31,126 nucleotides of DNA from a virus (IMGVR_UViG_3300008266_009738:1-31126), one strand, 5' to 3'; positions 11,716-18,205 are shown, counted from the stretch's first letter. The notes: generated by a model from the sequence alone, not told the origin. Translations and numbers: made by a program.

Positions 11716-11971
11716 CATCAACACCGCCACCCGGATCGCGGTGGAGAGCGTCCGCGCTGTCGCCGACGTATTAGGCCCGGAACTCGCCGCCAAGGACGCC
11801 GAGATCACCCGCCTCCGGGCGCTGGTCGAGGAGATGGGGAAGGCGTTAGGCGACCTCGTGACCTTGAACGATGAGCACTCCCCGTTCGGCGGCGAACTCT
11901 ATCATGACCGCATCATACGGACATGGGATCGCGCCCGCGCCACCCTCGCCAAGGCCAAGGAGCAGCCATGA
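11708..11971 (+). CDS. Coiled-coil accessory protein
   Basis: The protein is 87 aa with an overlap of eight bases to the previous gene. It is almost wholly helical; residues 25-50 (LAAKDAEITRLRALVEEMGKAL) show a leucine-zipper-like heptad. It has the same start context (CCCATGACTGAC) as the gene at 10882. No function assignable. Confidence 0.55.
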   Translation: MTDINTATRIAVESVRAVADVLGPELAAKDAEITRLRALVEEMGKALGDLVTLNDEHSPFGGELYHDRIIRTWDRARATLAKAKEQP

Positions 11972-12675
11972 CCGAAGACCTGCGAAAGGCCGCGCTGGCG
12001 GCACACAACGACTACGCCGCAGCATTTCCGGGGGTGTGGACACCATCCAACTTTGACGGGCAGGTAATCAGCACGTTAAGCGCCCACCGAAGGCTTGAAG
12101 GTTCGCTCGCAAGGTTTCGAGACCTCGCCAACCCCGCCGCGATCCTCGCCCTCTACGCCGAGCTGGACAGGCTACGGGAGGCAGTGCAGGAGCGCGACGA
12201 CCTGCTCGATAACGAGCGAGGCGGCCGGGCTGCCGCCATAGCCCGCGCCGAGAAGGCGGAGAAAGAGCGGGACGAGGCGCAGTCAGCCTGCACCGCTTGG
12301 CAAGGCGTCTATGAGTCCCTTGAAGCGCACTTGAAGGACAGGATCAACATGCGTGACGAGGACGACCCGTCCGCGTATCTCCGCATCCTTCACTCGTGCA
12401 TTTCCGGCGTGATCCGCGACAGCCGCGCTATCGTCGCTTCTCGTTGGGCCGACGCCGACCGCGCAAGAGCCTCCCTCGCCGCCGTTACGGCAGAGAGGGA
12501 TAAGCTAAGGGAGGCGCTGACACCGTTCGCGGGATACCTCGACACGGTCGCGTCTGACATCGACAACAAGGGGAAACCGCTACCAGACGATCAAGCCATG
12601 GGCTGGGTCTATCTGACCGTTGGCCGTTTCCGCCGCGCCCGCGAAGCCCTCAAGGAGCCCACCAATGCCGAGTGA
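11968..12675 (+). CDS. Large coiled-coil accessory protein
   Basis: The protein is 235 aa from the ATG at 11968. After an N-terminal helix region (MTEDLRKAALAAHNDYAAAF) it has a long coiled coil (about residues 64-110, YAELDRLREAVQERDDLL and AEKAEKERDEAQSACTAW), then a domain around EDDPSAYLRILHSCISGVI, another helix (SLAAVTAERDKLREALTPF) and a C-terminal repeat-like end (VYLTVGRFRRAREAL). The ending resembles the ends of the neighbouring coiled-coil genes, suggesting shuffled modules. No enzyme motif is present. Confidence 0.6.
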   Translation: MTEDLRKAALAAHNDYAAAFPGVWTPSNFDGQVISTLSAHRRLEGSLARFRDLANPAAILALYAELDRLREAVQERDDLLDNERGGRAAAIARAEKAEKERDEAQSACTAWQGVYESLEAHLKDRINMRDEDDPSAYLRILHSCISGVIRDSRAIVASRWADADRARASLAAVTAERDKLREALTPFAGYLDTVASDIDNKGKPLPDDQAMGWVYLTVGRFRRAREALKEPTNAE

Positions 12676-13423
12676 CGAGATGGTCGAGAAGGTCGCGCGG
12701 GCGCTGTGCCGTCTGCACATCCAGAACGTGGCGCGATACGACAACCCTCCGCCGACCGAGGACCGCATCCAAGCGGGCGTTGACAACTGCTGGCAGCACC
12801 ACACGGAGGCTGCCCGCGCCGCCCTCACCGCCGCCATGGGGGAGACGGAGCCGGTGGCTGATGGCGACGAGGAAGCGCAGTGCTACCCTGTTCATCTGGC
12901 GTGGTCGGAAGAGGACGAGGCGTGGATTGCCACATCGCCGGACCTTCCGGGTTGCTGTGCCGTTGGCGATAGCCGTCACGATGCTGTGCGGGAGATGCAA
13001 GGCGCGATCTTCGCGTGGATCGACGCGGCCAAGGAAGCCGGGCGCTCAATCCCCAAGGCAACGCTCTCCAAGCCTCCGGAGTGGGTTCGCGCCTCCCCCT
13101 CCGAAGCCGCCATCAGGGCGGACGAGAGGGAGAAGTGCGCGAAGGTGGCGGAGCGGTTCCCTGCCGCAGGACACCGCACCGAGCACGGTTTCCTTTACGG
13201 CCCGAACACGAAGAACGCCATCGCCACCGCCATCCGCGCGAGGGGGGGGGGAGACATGATAAAAACAACGCCTTGGGATAGCGCCCACCACTTGGTCACA
13301 GACAGGGATATTCTGGAGTATCTTCTGGCGGCCATTGATGAAGATGACATCGCCCTCATTCGATATGCTGCGGCTAAAGCCAGAGCCGCACTTCTTGCAG
13401 CAAAAGCGAGGGGGGAGACATGA
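12665..13423 (+). CDS. HicB-like domain protein fused in frame to an antidote fragment
   Basis: As sequenced, one 252-codon frame runs from ATG 12665 through a run of ten Gs (13242-13251) to the TGA at 13423. Residues 1-60 resemble the helical VEKVARAL module of phage proteins. Residues about 74-135 match the HicB antitoxin-like fold (CYPVHLAWSEEDEAWIATSP, then DLPGCCAVGDSRHDAVREM). The part after the G run is a separate antidote-like ORF starting with its own ATG. With nine Gs the first protein would end in RGGET at a TGA overlapping that ATG, exactly like the next junction; this is the likely ancestral layout. No HicA toxin gene is seen. Confidence 0.65.
   Translation: MPSDEMVEKVARALCRLHIQNVARYDNPPPTEDRIQAGVDNCWQHHTEAARAALTAAMGETEPVADGDEEAQCYPVHLAWSEEDEAWIATSPDLPGCCAVGDSRHDAVREMQGAIFAWIDAAKEAGRSIPKATLSKPPEWVRASPSEAAIRADEREKCAKVAERFPAAGHRTEHGFLYGPNTKNAIATAIRARGGGDMIKTTPWDSAHHLVTDRDILEYLLAAIDEDDIALIRYAAAKARAALLAAKARGET
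13242..13251 (+). other. G10 homopolymer at a gene junction
   Basis: Ten consecutive Gs follow GCGA at the end of the HicB-like domain gene. The tract keeps the two frames fused; removing one G gives a normal stop/ATG overlap like that at 13420-13423, which has six Gs in the same context. It is either a phase-variable tract or a sequencing/assembly artefact. Confidence 0.8.
13256..13423 (+). CDS. Truncated addiction-module antidote-like protein
   Basis: From the ATG at 13256 the frame encodes 55 aa (MIKTTPWDSAHHLVTDRDIL, then EYLLAAIDEDDIALIRYAAA and 15 more). The first 42 residues match the start of the HigA-like addiction-module antidote family (KTxPWDxAxHL...I..YL.AA...DD.ALI..A....AR), but the family's HTH region is missing; the end is instead the module-type KARGET tail. 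It is probably a decayed or repurposed antitoxin fragment. In the present sequence it is also the C-terminal part of the longer frame. Its stop overlaps the next gene (ATGA). Confidence 0.6.
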   Translation: MIKTTPWDSAHHLVTDRDILEYLLAAIDEDDIALIRYAAAKARAALLAAKARGET

Positions 13424-13665
13424 GCGATCTACGTGAGGCTATCGCAGCCGCGATCACCGAGGCGCTGGACGGAAAGCCATGGGATAATCTGGGGGCCGCA
13501 GACGCCGCTCTCGCTGCAATAGAAGCGCAAGGCGTTCGGCTGGTGTGGATGAAGCCGGCGGTTCTTCCGGGGCCGCAGATGCTCAGTGAAACCACAATCA
13601 CCATGACCGAGCCGGCGACTGTCGAGGTTCGGCTAGGCGGGACGGGAGGCGGCGAGGGAGACTAA
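13420..13665 (+). CDS. Hypothetical accessory protein, last of right plus operon
   Basis: The protein is 81 aa from the ATG at 13420 (ATGA overlap). Residues 1-38 (MSDLREAIAAAITEALDGKP, DNLGAADAALAAIEAQG) show the IxxAIxxAL...DAALAAI pattern common in rhizobial phage small proteins; the rest is a Pro/Gly-rich tail. Only 33 bases separate its end from the convergent minus gene. A short CCTCG-TTC-CGAGG hairpin at 13673-13685 lies between them but has no T-tract. Confidence 0.55.
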   Translation: MSDLREAIAAAITEALDGKPWDNLGAADAALAAIEAQGVRLVWMKPAVLPGPQMLSETTITMTEPATVEVRLGGTGGGEGD

Positions 13666-13698
13666 GCCCCGTCCTCGTTCCGAGGGTCAGCGATGGCG

Positions 13699-13905
13699 CT
13701 ACCGCAGGGGCCGGCAGTGCTTCGTCTTCTCAATGAGAAAGTCGAGGTTGCGTTTGGCAAGGTCGAGGGTGGCGATGATTTCTGCAAGGTCTGCATCGTG
13801 GGCGATCTTGGTTTCTCCGTTCGGCATCTCACCGACCACAAGCACCTTGGCGAACCCCTGTTGAGACGCCCATAGGAGGGTCGTGGCTACGCTATTCTCC
13901 GTCAC
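13699..13905 (-). CDS. Conserved hypothetical phage protein
   Basis: The protein is 68 aa from a GTG start at 13905 that overlaps the stop of the 53-aa ORF (GTGA) and has GGGGG upstream. The pattern FAKVLVVGEMPNGETKIAHDADLAEIIATLDLAKRNLDFLIEK (hydrophobic strand, polar turn, then a helix ending in LDLAKRNLDFL) is typical of small tail-end phage proteins. A plus-strand frame over the same bases is less credible. It is the last gene of the late minus operon. Confidence 0.6.
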   Translation of the reverse strand: MTENSVATTLLWASQQGFAKVLVVGEMPNGETKIAHDADLAEIIATLDLAKRNLDFLIEKTKHCRPLR

Positions 13906-14063
13906 GGTTCCCCCAGATGCTCACACTCGCAACGCCACATCAGGCACGACCAGACGCCATGCGTGGGGCCTAGATCGTTGATGAACATCCAGCCTCGCTT
14001 TTCGAACTCGGGGATGCGGTCGAGAAGGACGTAGCGAATGTGTCCGAAGGTGCGGGGCATCAT
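13902..14063 (-). CDS. Conserved small phage protein (53 aa)
   Basis: The protein is 53 aa from ATG 14063 or 14060. It carries the motif GWMFINDLGPTHGVWSCLMW (residues 24-43), a recognisable pattern of small conserved prophage proteins (GW....LG.THG.WS.LM.), with three Cys near the end. Its stop overlaps the GTG of the following gene. Function unknown; the coupling on both sides and the motif support it. Confidence 0.6.
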   Translation of the reverse strand: MMPRTFGHIRYVLLDRIPEFEKRGWMFINDLGPTHGVWSCLMWRCECEHLGEP

Positions 14064-14122
14064 ACGTTCACCCGATGGCGGCCAATCTCACCGCGCTCTG
14101 AGTGCAGGACAATCGCCTGCAT
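14060..14122 (-). CDS. Possible 20-aa peptide ORF
   Basis: A 20-codon frame starts at 14122 with an AGGAG site eight bases upstream and stops on the double ATG of the 53-aa gene (TATGATG). The peptide is MQAIVLHSERGEIGRHRVNV. The good ribosome site and coupling argue for translation, but it may act only as a leader for the next gene. Confidence 0.35.
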   Translation of the reverse strand: MQAIVLHSERGEIGRHRVNV

Positions 14123-14125
14123 GAC

Positions 14126-14671
14126 TTATCTCCTGCCGTGAGATGCGTGGAAATTGAAGTCAGCGTTGGCCTTTTGGCGAGCCAAGATTGCCTGCTCTTT
14201 GGTTTCAAAGAGGCCAAGGCTTATCTCTTTGTTGTCGACACTTATGCGGGCGCGCCACTTGCCAGCCTGCTTGTGCAGCGAAACACCGTGAGCGCCGCTT
14301 GTGTTGTTGCTCGACAAACGGCGGTTCTTGAGGTTTTCTTGGCGCGAAACAGACCTAAGGTTCTCAAGCCTGTTGTCATCTCGGGTGCCGTTTATGTGGT
14401 CGATGTCCGCAGTTGGCCATGCGCCTGTCGCCAGCGCCCACGCGACACGATGAGCCTTATAGAGGGAATTGAATATTCTGCCTGTCAGGTAGCCATGGGC
14501 GTCAAGCGACCCAAGCGCGGGTTTCCACGCGAAACAAGTGTTCCATCTTTTCCAATGCCGCTCACTCGGGAACATTTCCAGCGGGCGCGGAAGCCAAATA
14601 AGCGACCCAGTTTCTGCATCGTATTGCAGTAGACGGCGCAGGTTGTCTATGTCTATCTCTTTATTAGCCAT
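14126..14671 (-). CDS. HNH-AP2 homing-type endonuclease, copy 2
   Basis: The protein is 181 aa from the ATG at 14671, the same length as the 5481-6026 protein. The HNH_3 part is at about 60-115 (KAHRVAWALATGAWPTADID, then HINGTRDDNRLENL, with H74, D91-H92-x-N94, N100 and N104) and the AP2 part at about 123-175 (TSGAHGVSLHKQAGKWRARI; EISLGLFETKEQA). It aligns with copy 1 throughout. It sits between the metallophosphoesterase and small genes of the late operon in minus orientation, so the phage carries two diverged copies in opposite transcription units. A GTG 18 codons upstream is an unlikely start. Confidence 0.87.
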   Translation of the reverse strand: MANKEIDIDNLRRLLQYDAETGSLIWLPRPLEMFPSERHWKRWNTCFAWKPALGSLDAHGYLTGRIFNSLYKAHRVAWALATGAWPTADIDHINGTRDDNRLENLRSVSRQENLKNRRLSSNNTSGAHGVSLHKQAGKWRARISVDNKEISLGLFETKEQAILARQKANADFNFHASHGRR

Positions 14672-14745
14672 GGCGAACGTCCTGTGTTCGTGGTGGTCAG
14701 GGCCGAGCGGTGTTGCAAGCACCACTCGGCCCGTTCGATTCTAGA

Positions 14746-15972
14746 CTACCCGTCCAGCATCGCAACACGAACGCGCGCGACTTCGCCAAACTCTTTGTGA
14801 TAAGTGATGACCTGCATGGACCGACCGGAAAGAAACCCGGAATTATGGTGCCATGCGTCCTGTGGTATTGGAGCCTGATGGCTCTCCATGATTACACCGT
14901 TCCCCTCCGTCGCGAACTTGGAATGATGGTGAATATGGAAGCCGTGGACATAGCGGAACTTGGTCGCGCCCCAATCCTCAGCGCGGCGATGCGCCATGAT
15001 TGATGCCATGTCCTTCAGCTTGACGGTGTGTCCGTGCGTCGCCCCGATCAGCACGTTCCCGAACCGGTGCCAGAAGAACAGGGACGCATCCACATCCACC
15101 GTTACGTTGGGGTCGTTCCGATACCAGGCAAGGAGGAAGTAGGCGACGGCAACGGCTGTGTGCGTGTCGTGGTTGCCGGGGAGAATGCGGACGATGACCT
15201 TGCGGGCCTTCCGCCTAGCCGCGTCGATTGCCCTGACCTTCAGCCGGCAGGCAACCTCAAGCCCCTTCTGGTGGCGTCCATCCACGTCTAGGACGTTGTT
15301 GGAGCGGGCTGTGCGGTTCTCGTTGTTGTCCGCATGTGTGAGGTCGCCACCGCCGAGGAGGATAGCCGTGTCGCATTCAGGGGATCGGCTGATGGCGTCT
15401 TCGATACCCTGCCCGATCACCTGCTCGGCAATCTTCAGATCCCAATTGGTGCCCGTCTCGCGAGCCCACGTCAGAAGATTTATGTGCCAGTCGTTCGCCG
15501 GAATGAGGTTTAGCAGGTTCTCGTCTGGGGACTTCGGAGGATCGACAGGAGGCGCGCTCGGCTCATAGTCAGCGAAGGCCGCCTTGATGGCCTCCACCGC
15601 GTCCAGAGCATCCATGCCCTCTCGCGTCTTCACCCACCGATTAAGCACCCTCCCCTCTGCATCGAGAAGCGCGCTCTCGCCTTTGACGACATGGCCGGGC
15701 GGCGGCTCATAAGCTACGCCAGCGGCAGGGCCTTGCTTGATCCACTCCCGTTGCAGATCGCCATCGGGGCCTAGCTGCGTCGATGTCGATTTAATCTCGA
15801 AACCGGGAAGGACTGGACCCGTTCCCATCATCCCCCTTCGCGCTGCTATCTCCACGCGGCTGGAAAGGGTCGTGCGGGGGATTCCAAGGATTTGCGCTGC
15901 CTTGCTAGCGCCGTGGGCCTTATGCGCCTCCACGGCTTTTGCAAGGTCTTCGTCCGTGGCGTAGGGAGGCAT
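14746..15972 (-). CDS. HTH plus metallophosphoesterase protein
   Basis: The protein is 408 aa. Residues 8-45 form an HTH (AVEAHKAHGASKAAQILGIPRTTLSSRVEIAARRG). Residues about 155-405 are a calcineurin-like metallophosphoesterase: D161-x-H163 (NDWHIN), G-G-D210, G-N267-H268-D269, H313-G-H315 and H343-G-F-H346-x-H348, the full set of metal ligands. Such HTH-phosphatase proteins are frequent in phages and may act on DNA ends, nucleotides or RNA; the substrate is unknown. It is the gene after the lysis cassette, coupled by TGATG to the membrane coiled-coil gene. Confidence 0.88.
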   Translation of the reverse strand: MPPYATDEDLAKAVEAHKAHGASKAAQILGIPRTTLSSRVEIAARRGMMGTGPVLPGFEIKSTSTQLGPDGDLQREWIKQGPAAGVAYEPPPGHVVKGESALLDAEGRVLNRWVKTREGMDALDAVEAIKAAFADYEPSAPPVDPPKSPDENLLNLIPANDWHINLLTWARETGTNWDLKIAEQVIGQGIEDAISRSPECDTAILLGGGDLTHADNNENRTARSNNVLDVDGRHQKGLEVACRLKVRAIDAARRKARKVIVRILPGNHDTHTAVAVAYFLLAWYRNDPNVTVDVDASLFFWHRFGNVLIGATHGHTVKLKDMASIMAHRRAEDWGATKFRYVHGFHIHHHSKFATEGNGVIMESHQAPIPQDAWHHNSGFLSGRSMQVITYHKEFGEVARVRVAMLDG

Positions 15973-16262
15973 CAGCGAGCCGGCCCCTGCGGTTTCAGCC
16001 CCTCCACGATTTGCCGGATGACGCGCAAGTCACCCTCCATTCGCAGGAAGGCGTCCCGGTCTGTCTGTCGTTGAAGGCGGTCAACCTCTCTCGCGGTTTC
16101 GACCTTATCAATCCGCGCCTCCATGTTGCCGATCCGGCTAACGATGGAATCCACCTTGGATTGCAGCATCATGAAGGCAACGAGAATGCCCGCAGCGGCG
16201 CTCAGGAACGTGTAAAGCGCGGAAGGTGCGTTCAGCTTCCAATCGAACTTGACGCCGGGCAT
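15972..16262 (-). CDS. Membrane-anchored coiled-coil protein (spanin/holin-accessory candidate)
   Basis: The protein is 96 aa. One transmembrane helix (about residues 14-35, PSALYTFLSAAAGILVAFMML) is followed by a periplasmic-type coiled coil (residues 36-90, KVDSIVSRIGNMEARIDKVE and LRVIRQIVEGL). This is the general shape of an inner-membrane spanin subunit (i-spanin) or a holin-associated protein. It starts at 16262 on the stop of the lipoprotein protease (TAATG) and lies inside the lysis block. No specific family match is made. Confidence 0.65.
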   Translation of the reverse strand: MPGVKFDWKLNAPSALYTFLSAAAGILVAFMMLQSKVDSIVSRIGNMEARIDKVETAREVDRLQRQTDRDAFLRMEGDLRVIRQIVEGLKPQGPAR

Positions 16263-16879
16263 TAACCTCTCCCCAACATTTTACAGATTGCAGACGAAGG
16301 AACCATAGTGCTGATGCCGGATGGGGCAGGGCCGAACATGCCGGGGGCCGAAAAAAGGCCGACAGTGACGCCGACCAGACGCCCGCGAACATCAAAGACG
16401 CCGCCGCCAGACATCCCGCCCCACACGGTCAGGTCCATGACGTTGACAAGAGCCCATGGCCCGTATTGCGCCGCCGAGGTTGCGATTTTGCCCGCGAACC
16501 TTGCGAACCTCACCGGGCCGGGGCTGCCGTATGCAACGACGGGCGTGTCTGGCTTCAGAGCGCCACAAGAGATGTCTGCCGAGGGAAGCGATCCCCCCTC
16601 ATAGGTGAGGACAGCGACATCATATTCTTTGGCAATCCAAAGAACCTTGGCGGGATATTTCTTGCCGTCTGCCGTTTCGATTTCGATTCCGGTTTTACCG
16701 TCAACGACATGCGCGGCAGTCAGGAGAACGTTGCCGCCGATGTGTGTCGCTGATCCGTGCGCGCCAGAAATAACGACACGCACCGACGCGCCCTGCATGT
16801 CCTTCGGAGTGCACGCGGCCAAGGACAGCGCAAAAGCAATAGCGACAAGCGCCAGGAACCATTTAAAGGCACGGCTCAT
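16262..16879 (-). CDS. Lipoprotein trypsin-like serine protease
   Basis: The protein is 205 aa from the ATG at 16879 with AAGGGGG upstream; a TTG start 18 bases earlier is less likely. A signal peptide (hydrophobic LALVAIAFALSLA) ends in the lipobox LAAC, so C23 should be lipid-modified. The rest is a trypsin-like domain with a complete triad: H57 (TAAHVV), D87 (YDVAVL) and S157 (GGMSGGGVFD). It should face the periplasm at the inner or outer membrane. Being between holin and membrane coiled-coil genes suggests a lysis or exclusion role. Confidence 0.85.
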   Translation of the reverse strand: MSRAFKWFLALVAIAFALSLAACTPKDMQGASVRVVISGAHGSATHIGGNVLLTAAHVVDGKTGIEIETADGKKYPAKVLWIAKEYDVAVLTYEGGSLPSADISCGALKPDTPVVAYGSPGPVRFARFAGKIATSAAQYGPWALVNVMDLTVWGGMSGGGVFDVRGRLVGVTVGLFSAPGMFGPAPSGISTMVPSSAICKMLGRG

Positions 16880-17004
16880 GGTTTCGCCCCCTTTCAAGGT
16901 CGGCGCGCCAAATCAGCACGTTAAATTTACGGCAATCGCAAGTTGATGTCTCGGATTTTGCAAGCAAATAGCGCAGCTTCCCACAGCATAACGCCATTGT
17001 GATA
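16880..17004 (-). other. Gap in the lysis block with a possible 44-aa ORF
   Basis: This 125-base stretch between the protease and holin genes is AT-richer than its surroundings. On the minus strand an ATG near 16994 opens a Cys-rich frame of 44 codons that runs into the protease gene and ends at 16863 (start MALCCGKLRYLLAKSE), but no ribosome site precedes it. GATAAT near 17005 could be a -10 box with TTGCTG 18 bases upstream, so an extra promoter for the protease is possible. Confidence 0.3.
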
Positions 17005-17415
17005 TTATCGCCTGCCGCGAATAGCGCCAGCAAGTGCTGTAATTCCCTGTCCGATGACATGAACGCCAAAGAACGAGAGCAGGATTGCGCCCTGCCATTC
17101 GCTGAACGGGTGGGGGAAGGCCGGGATGCGCCAGCCGAGCTTGAACGCGGTGTCCAAGCCAACAAGGTTGAGGTGCAAGACGAAGGGAGCGGCAATCAGA
17201 ACGGTGATCAGCCGCATCTCCCAAAAGCCCGCCGTGGCTAGGCGGATTTCCTTGGCAGCGGCGCGGTCTGCCATCTGTCGTTCAATGTCCTTGATCGCGA
17301 CATCAGCGATAAGCCGTTCGGTCTCGTTCGCAGCCTTCAGCCGGGCTTCATAGGCGCGGGTTAGCTGTCCGATAAGGTCGCCAGTCACCCATTTCAGGAT
17401 CGCGCCCCAGAACAT
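17005..17415 (-). CDS. Holin of the 3-TM GTA type
   Basis: The protein is 136 aa from the ATG at 17415, which shares a base with the endolysin stop; a longer upstream frame is only a shadow of the endolysin gene. A long amphipathic helix (residues 12-64, QLTRAYEARLKAANETERLI and KDIERQMADRAAAKEI) precedes transmembrane segments (about 72-92 MRLITVLIAAPFVLHLN and about 112-132 ILLSFFGVHVIGQGITALAG). This is the form of the GTA_holin_3TM family that releases gene transfer agents and alphaproteobacterial phages. It should permeabilise the inner membrane for the endolysin. Confidence 0.78.
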   Translation of the reverse strand: MFWGAILKWVTGDLIGQLTRAYEARLKAANETERLIADVAIKDIERQMADRAAAKEIRLATAGFWEMRLITVLIAAPFVLHLNLVGLDTAFKLGWRIPAFPHPFSEWQGAILLSFFGVHVIGQGITALAGAIRGRR

Positions 17416-18104
17416 CACTCGCCCCTGTTGAAGGTGACGCGCCCGGACATGACGAGCCAAGCGAAGACGCCGCCGACAGCCAGGATGGCGAGGAAGGCAA
17501 TCAGGCCGTAGGCGTTTTCGATGTTCGGGAAGGCCAGTCCAAGGCCAGCGAACCAAGATGCGACCGTCATCCAGAATGGCTTGCTTTCGGCGGCCGGAAC
17601 TTCGGTGCGGTCTTCCTCGACTTCGGCAACCTCGCCACGCCCGGCAGGCCCGGTTTCATCGGGCAGGGAGCGCCACAGAGCGGCTTCGGCGCGGCGACGG
17701 CGCACAAGGCCCGGAAGGACTTTCCCGCCGCCTTTGGTCCACATCATGAAGGCAGCGGGAACCTCACTCATCCGCCCGGAATTGATGCGGCGAACGACAG
17801 TCGAACGAGCGAATGCACCAGTCCCGATGTTGTAGCAAAGGGACACGCAGGCATCGAACTGCCCCTGGTTCAGAGGCTTCTTGACTGCCGCCGAGACGGC
17901 GCGCTCATACTGCCCAAGGTCACGGATCAGCATGGCCTCTGCCTGCGTTGCCGTGATCCGCATTCCGGGCGTTACATCGGGCGCGCCAGCCGCCGAAGTA
18001 TGGCCGTAACCGATTGTTAGGACGCCCGCCGCGCAGCGGTATGCGCTCAGGCGCAGGCCCTCAAACTCCTTGATGAGCGCAAGGCCCTTTGGCGAGGTTC
18101 TCAT
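17415..18104 (-). CDS. GH24 endolysin (lysozyme) with C-terminal membrane segments
   Basis: The protein is 229 aa. Residues 1-150 are a T4/P1-type lysozyme: E15, C24 and T30 show the E-8-[DC]-5-T catalytic spacing (EFEGLRLSAYRC AAGVLTIGYGHT), with the conserved QFDACVSLCYNIGTGAF at about 80-98. A Pro/Glu linker follows (about 150-175), then two hydrophobic segments (about 178-192 and 200-220). The unusual C-terminal membrane segments suggest anchoring to the inner membrane or a signal-release-like mechanism. It cuts the MurNAc-GlcNAc bond in peptidoglycan. The stop is shared with the holin start (TGATG). Confidence 0.92.
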   Translation of the reverse strand: MRTSPKGLALIKEFEGLRLSAYRCAAGVLTIGYGHTSAAGAPDVTPGMRITATQAEAMLIRDLGQYERAVSAAVKKPLNQGQFDACVSLCYNIGTGAFARSTVVRRINSGRMSEVPAAFMMWTKGGGKVLPGLVRRRRAEAALWRSLPDETGPAGRGEVAEVEEDRTEVPAAESKPFWMTVASWFAGLGLAFPNIENAYGLIAFLAILAVGGVFAWLVMSGRVTFNRGE

Positions 18105-18205
18105 CGCTCGCGCTCCCTGATGTTCCGGTTCATGTCGAGGACGAAAAGGGCGAGCAGGCCAAGCGTGATCACTCCCGCCGCAATCACGGCAAAGTCGTGT
18201 GTCAT
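18101..18205 (-). CDS. Small membrane peptide of the lysis block (34 aa)
   Basis: The frame of 34 codons (MTHDFAVIAAGVITLGLLAL, then FVLDMNRNIRERER) ends in a TGA that overlaps the endolysin ATG (ATGA). It has one transmembrane helix (residues 4-24) and a basic tail, as for a small holin-associated or pinholin-like peptide. The coupling to the lysozyme gene supports translation; function is inference. Confidence 0.5.
   Translation of the reverse strand: MTHDFAVIAAGVITLGLLALFVLDMNRNIRERER

Noticed and set aside
13673-13685. CCTCG-TTC-CGAGG hairpin as a bidirectional terminator
   Set aside because: The stem is only five bases with no T-tract on either strand.
13693-13875. Plus-strand 60-codon frame
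   Set aside because: The minus-strand frame has a GGGGG site, a GTGA overlap with the 53-aa gene and a conserved-looking pattern.
16863-17195. 110-codon minus frame over the holin end
   Set aside because: Its first half is a shadow of the holin gene; only the last 44 codons could be real, and no ribosome site supports them.
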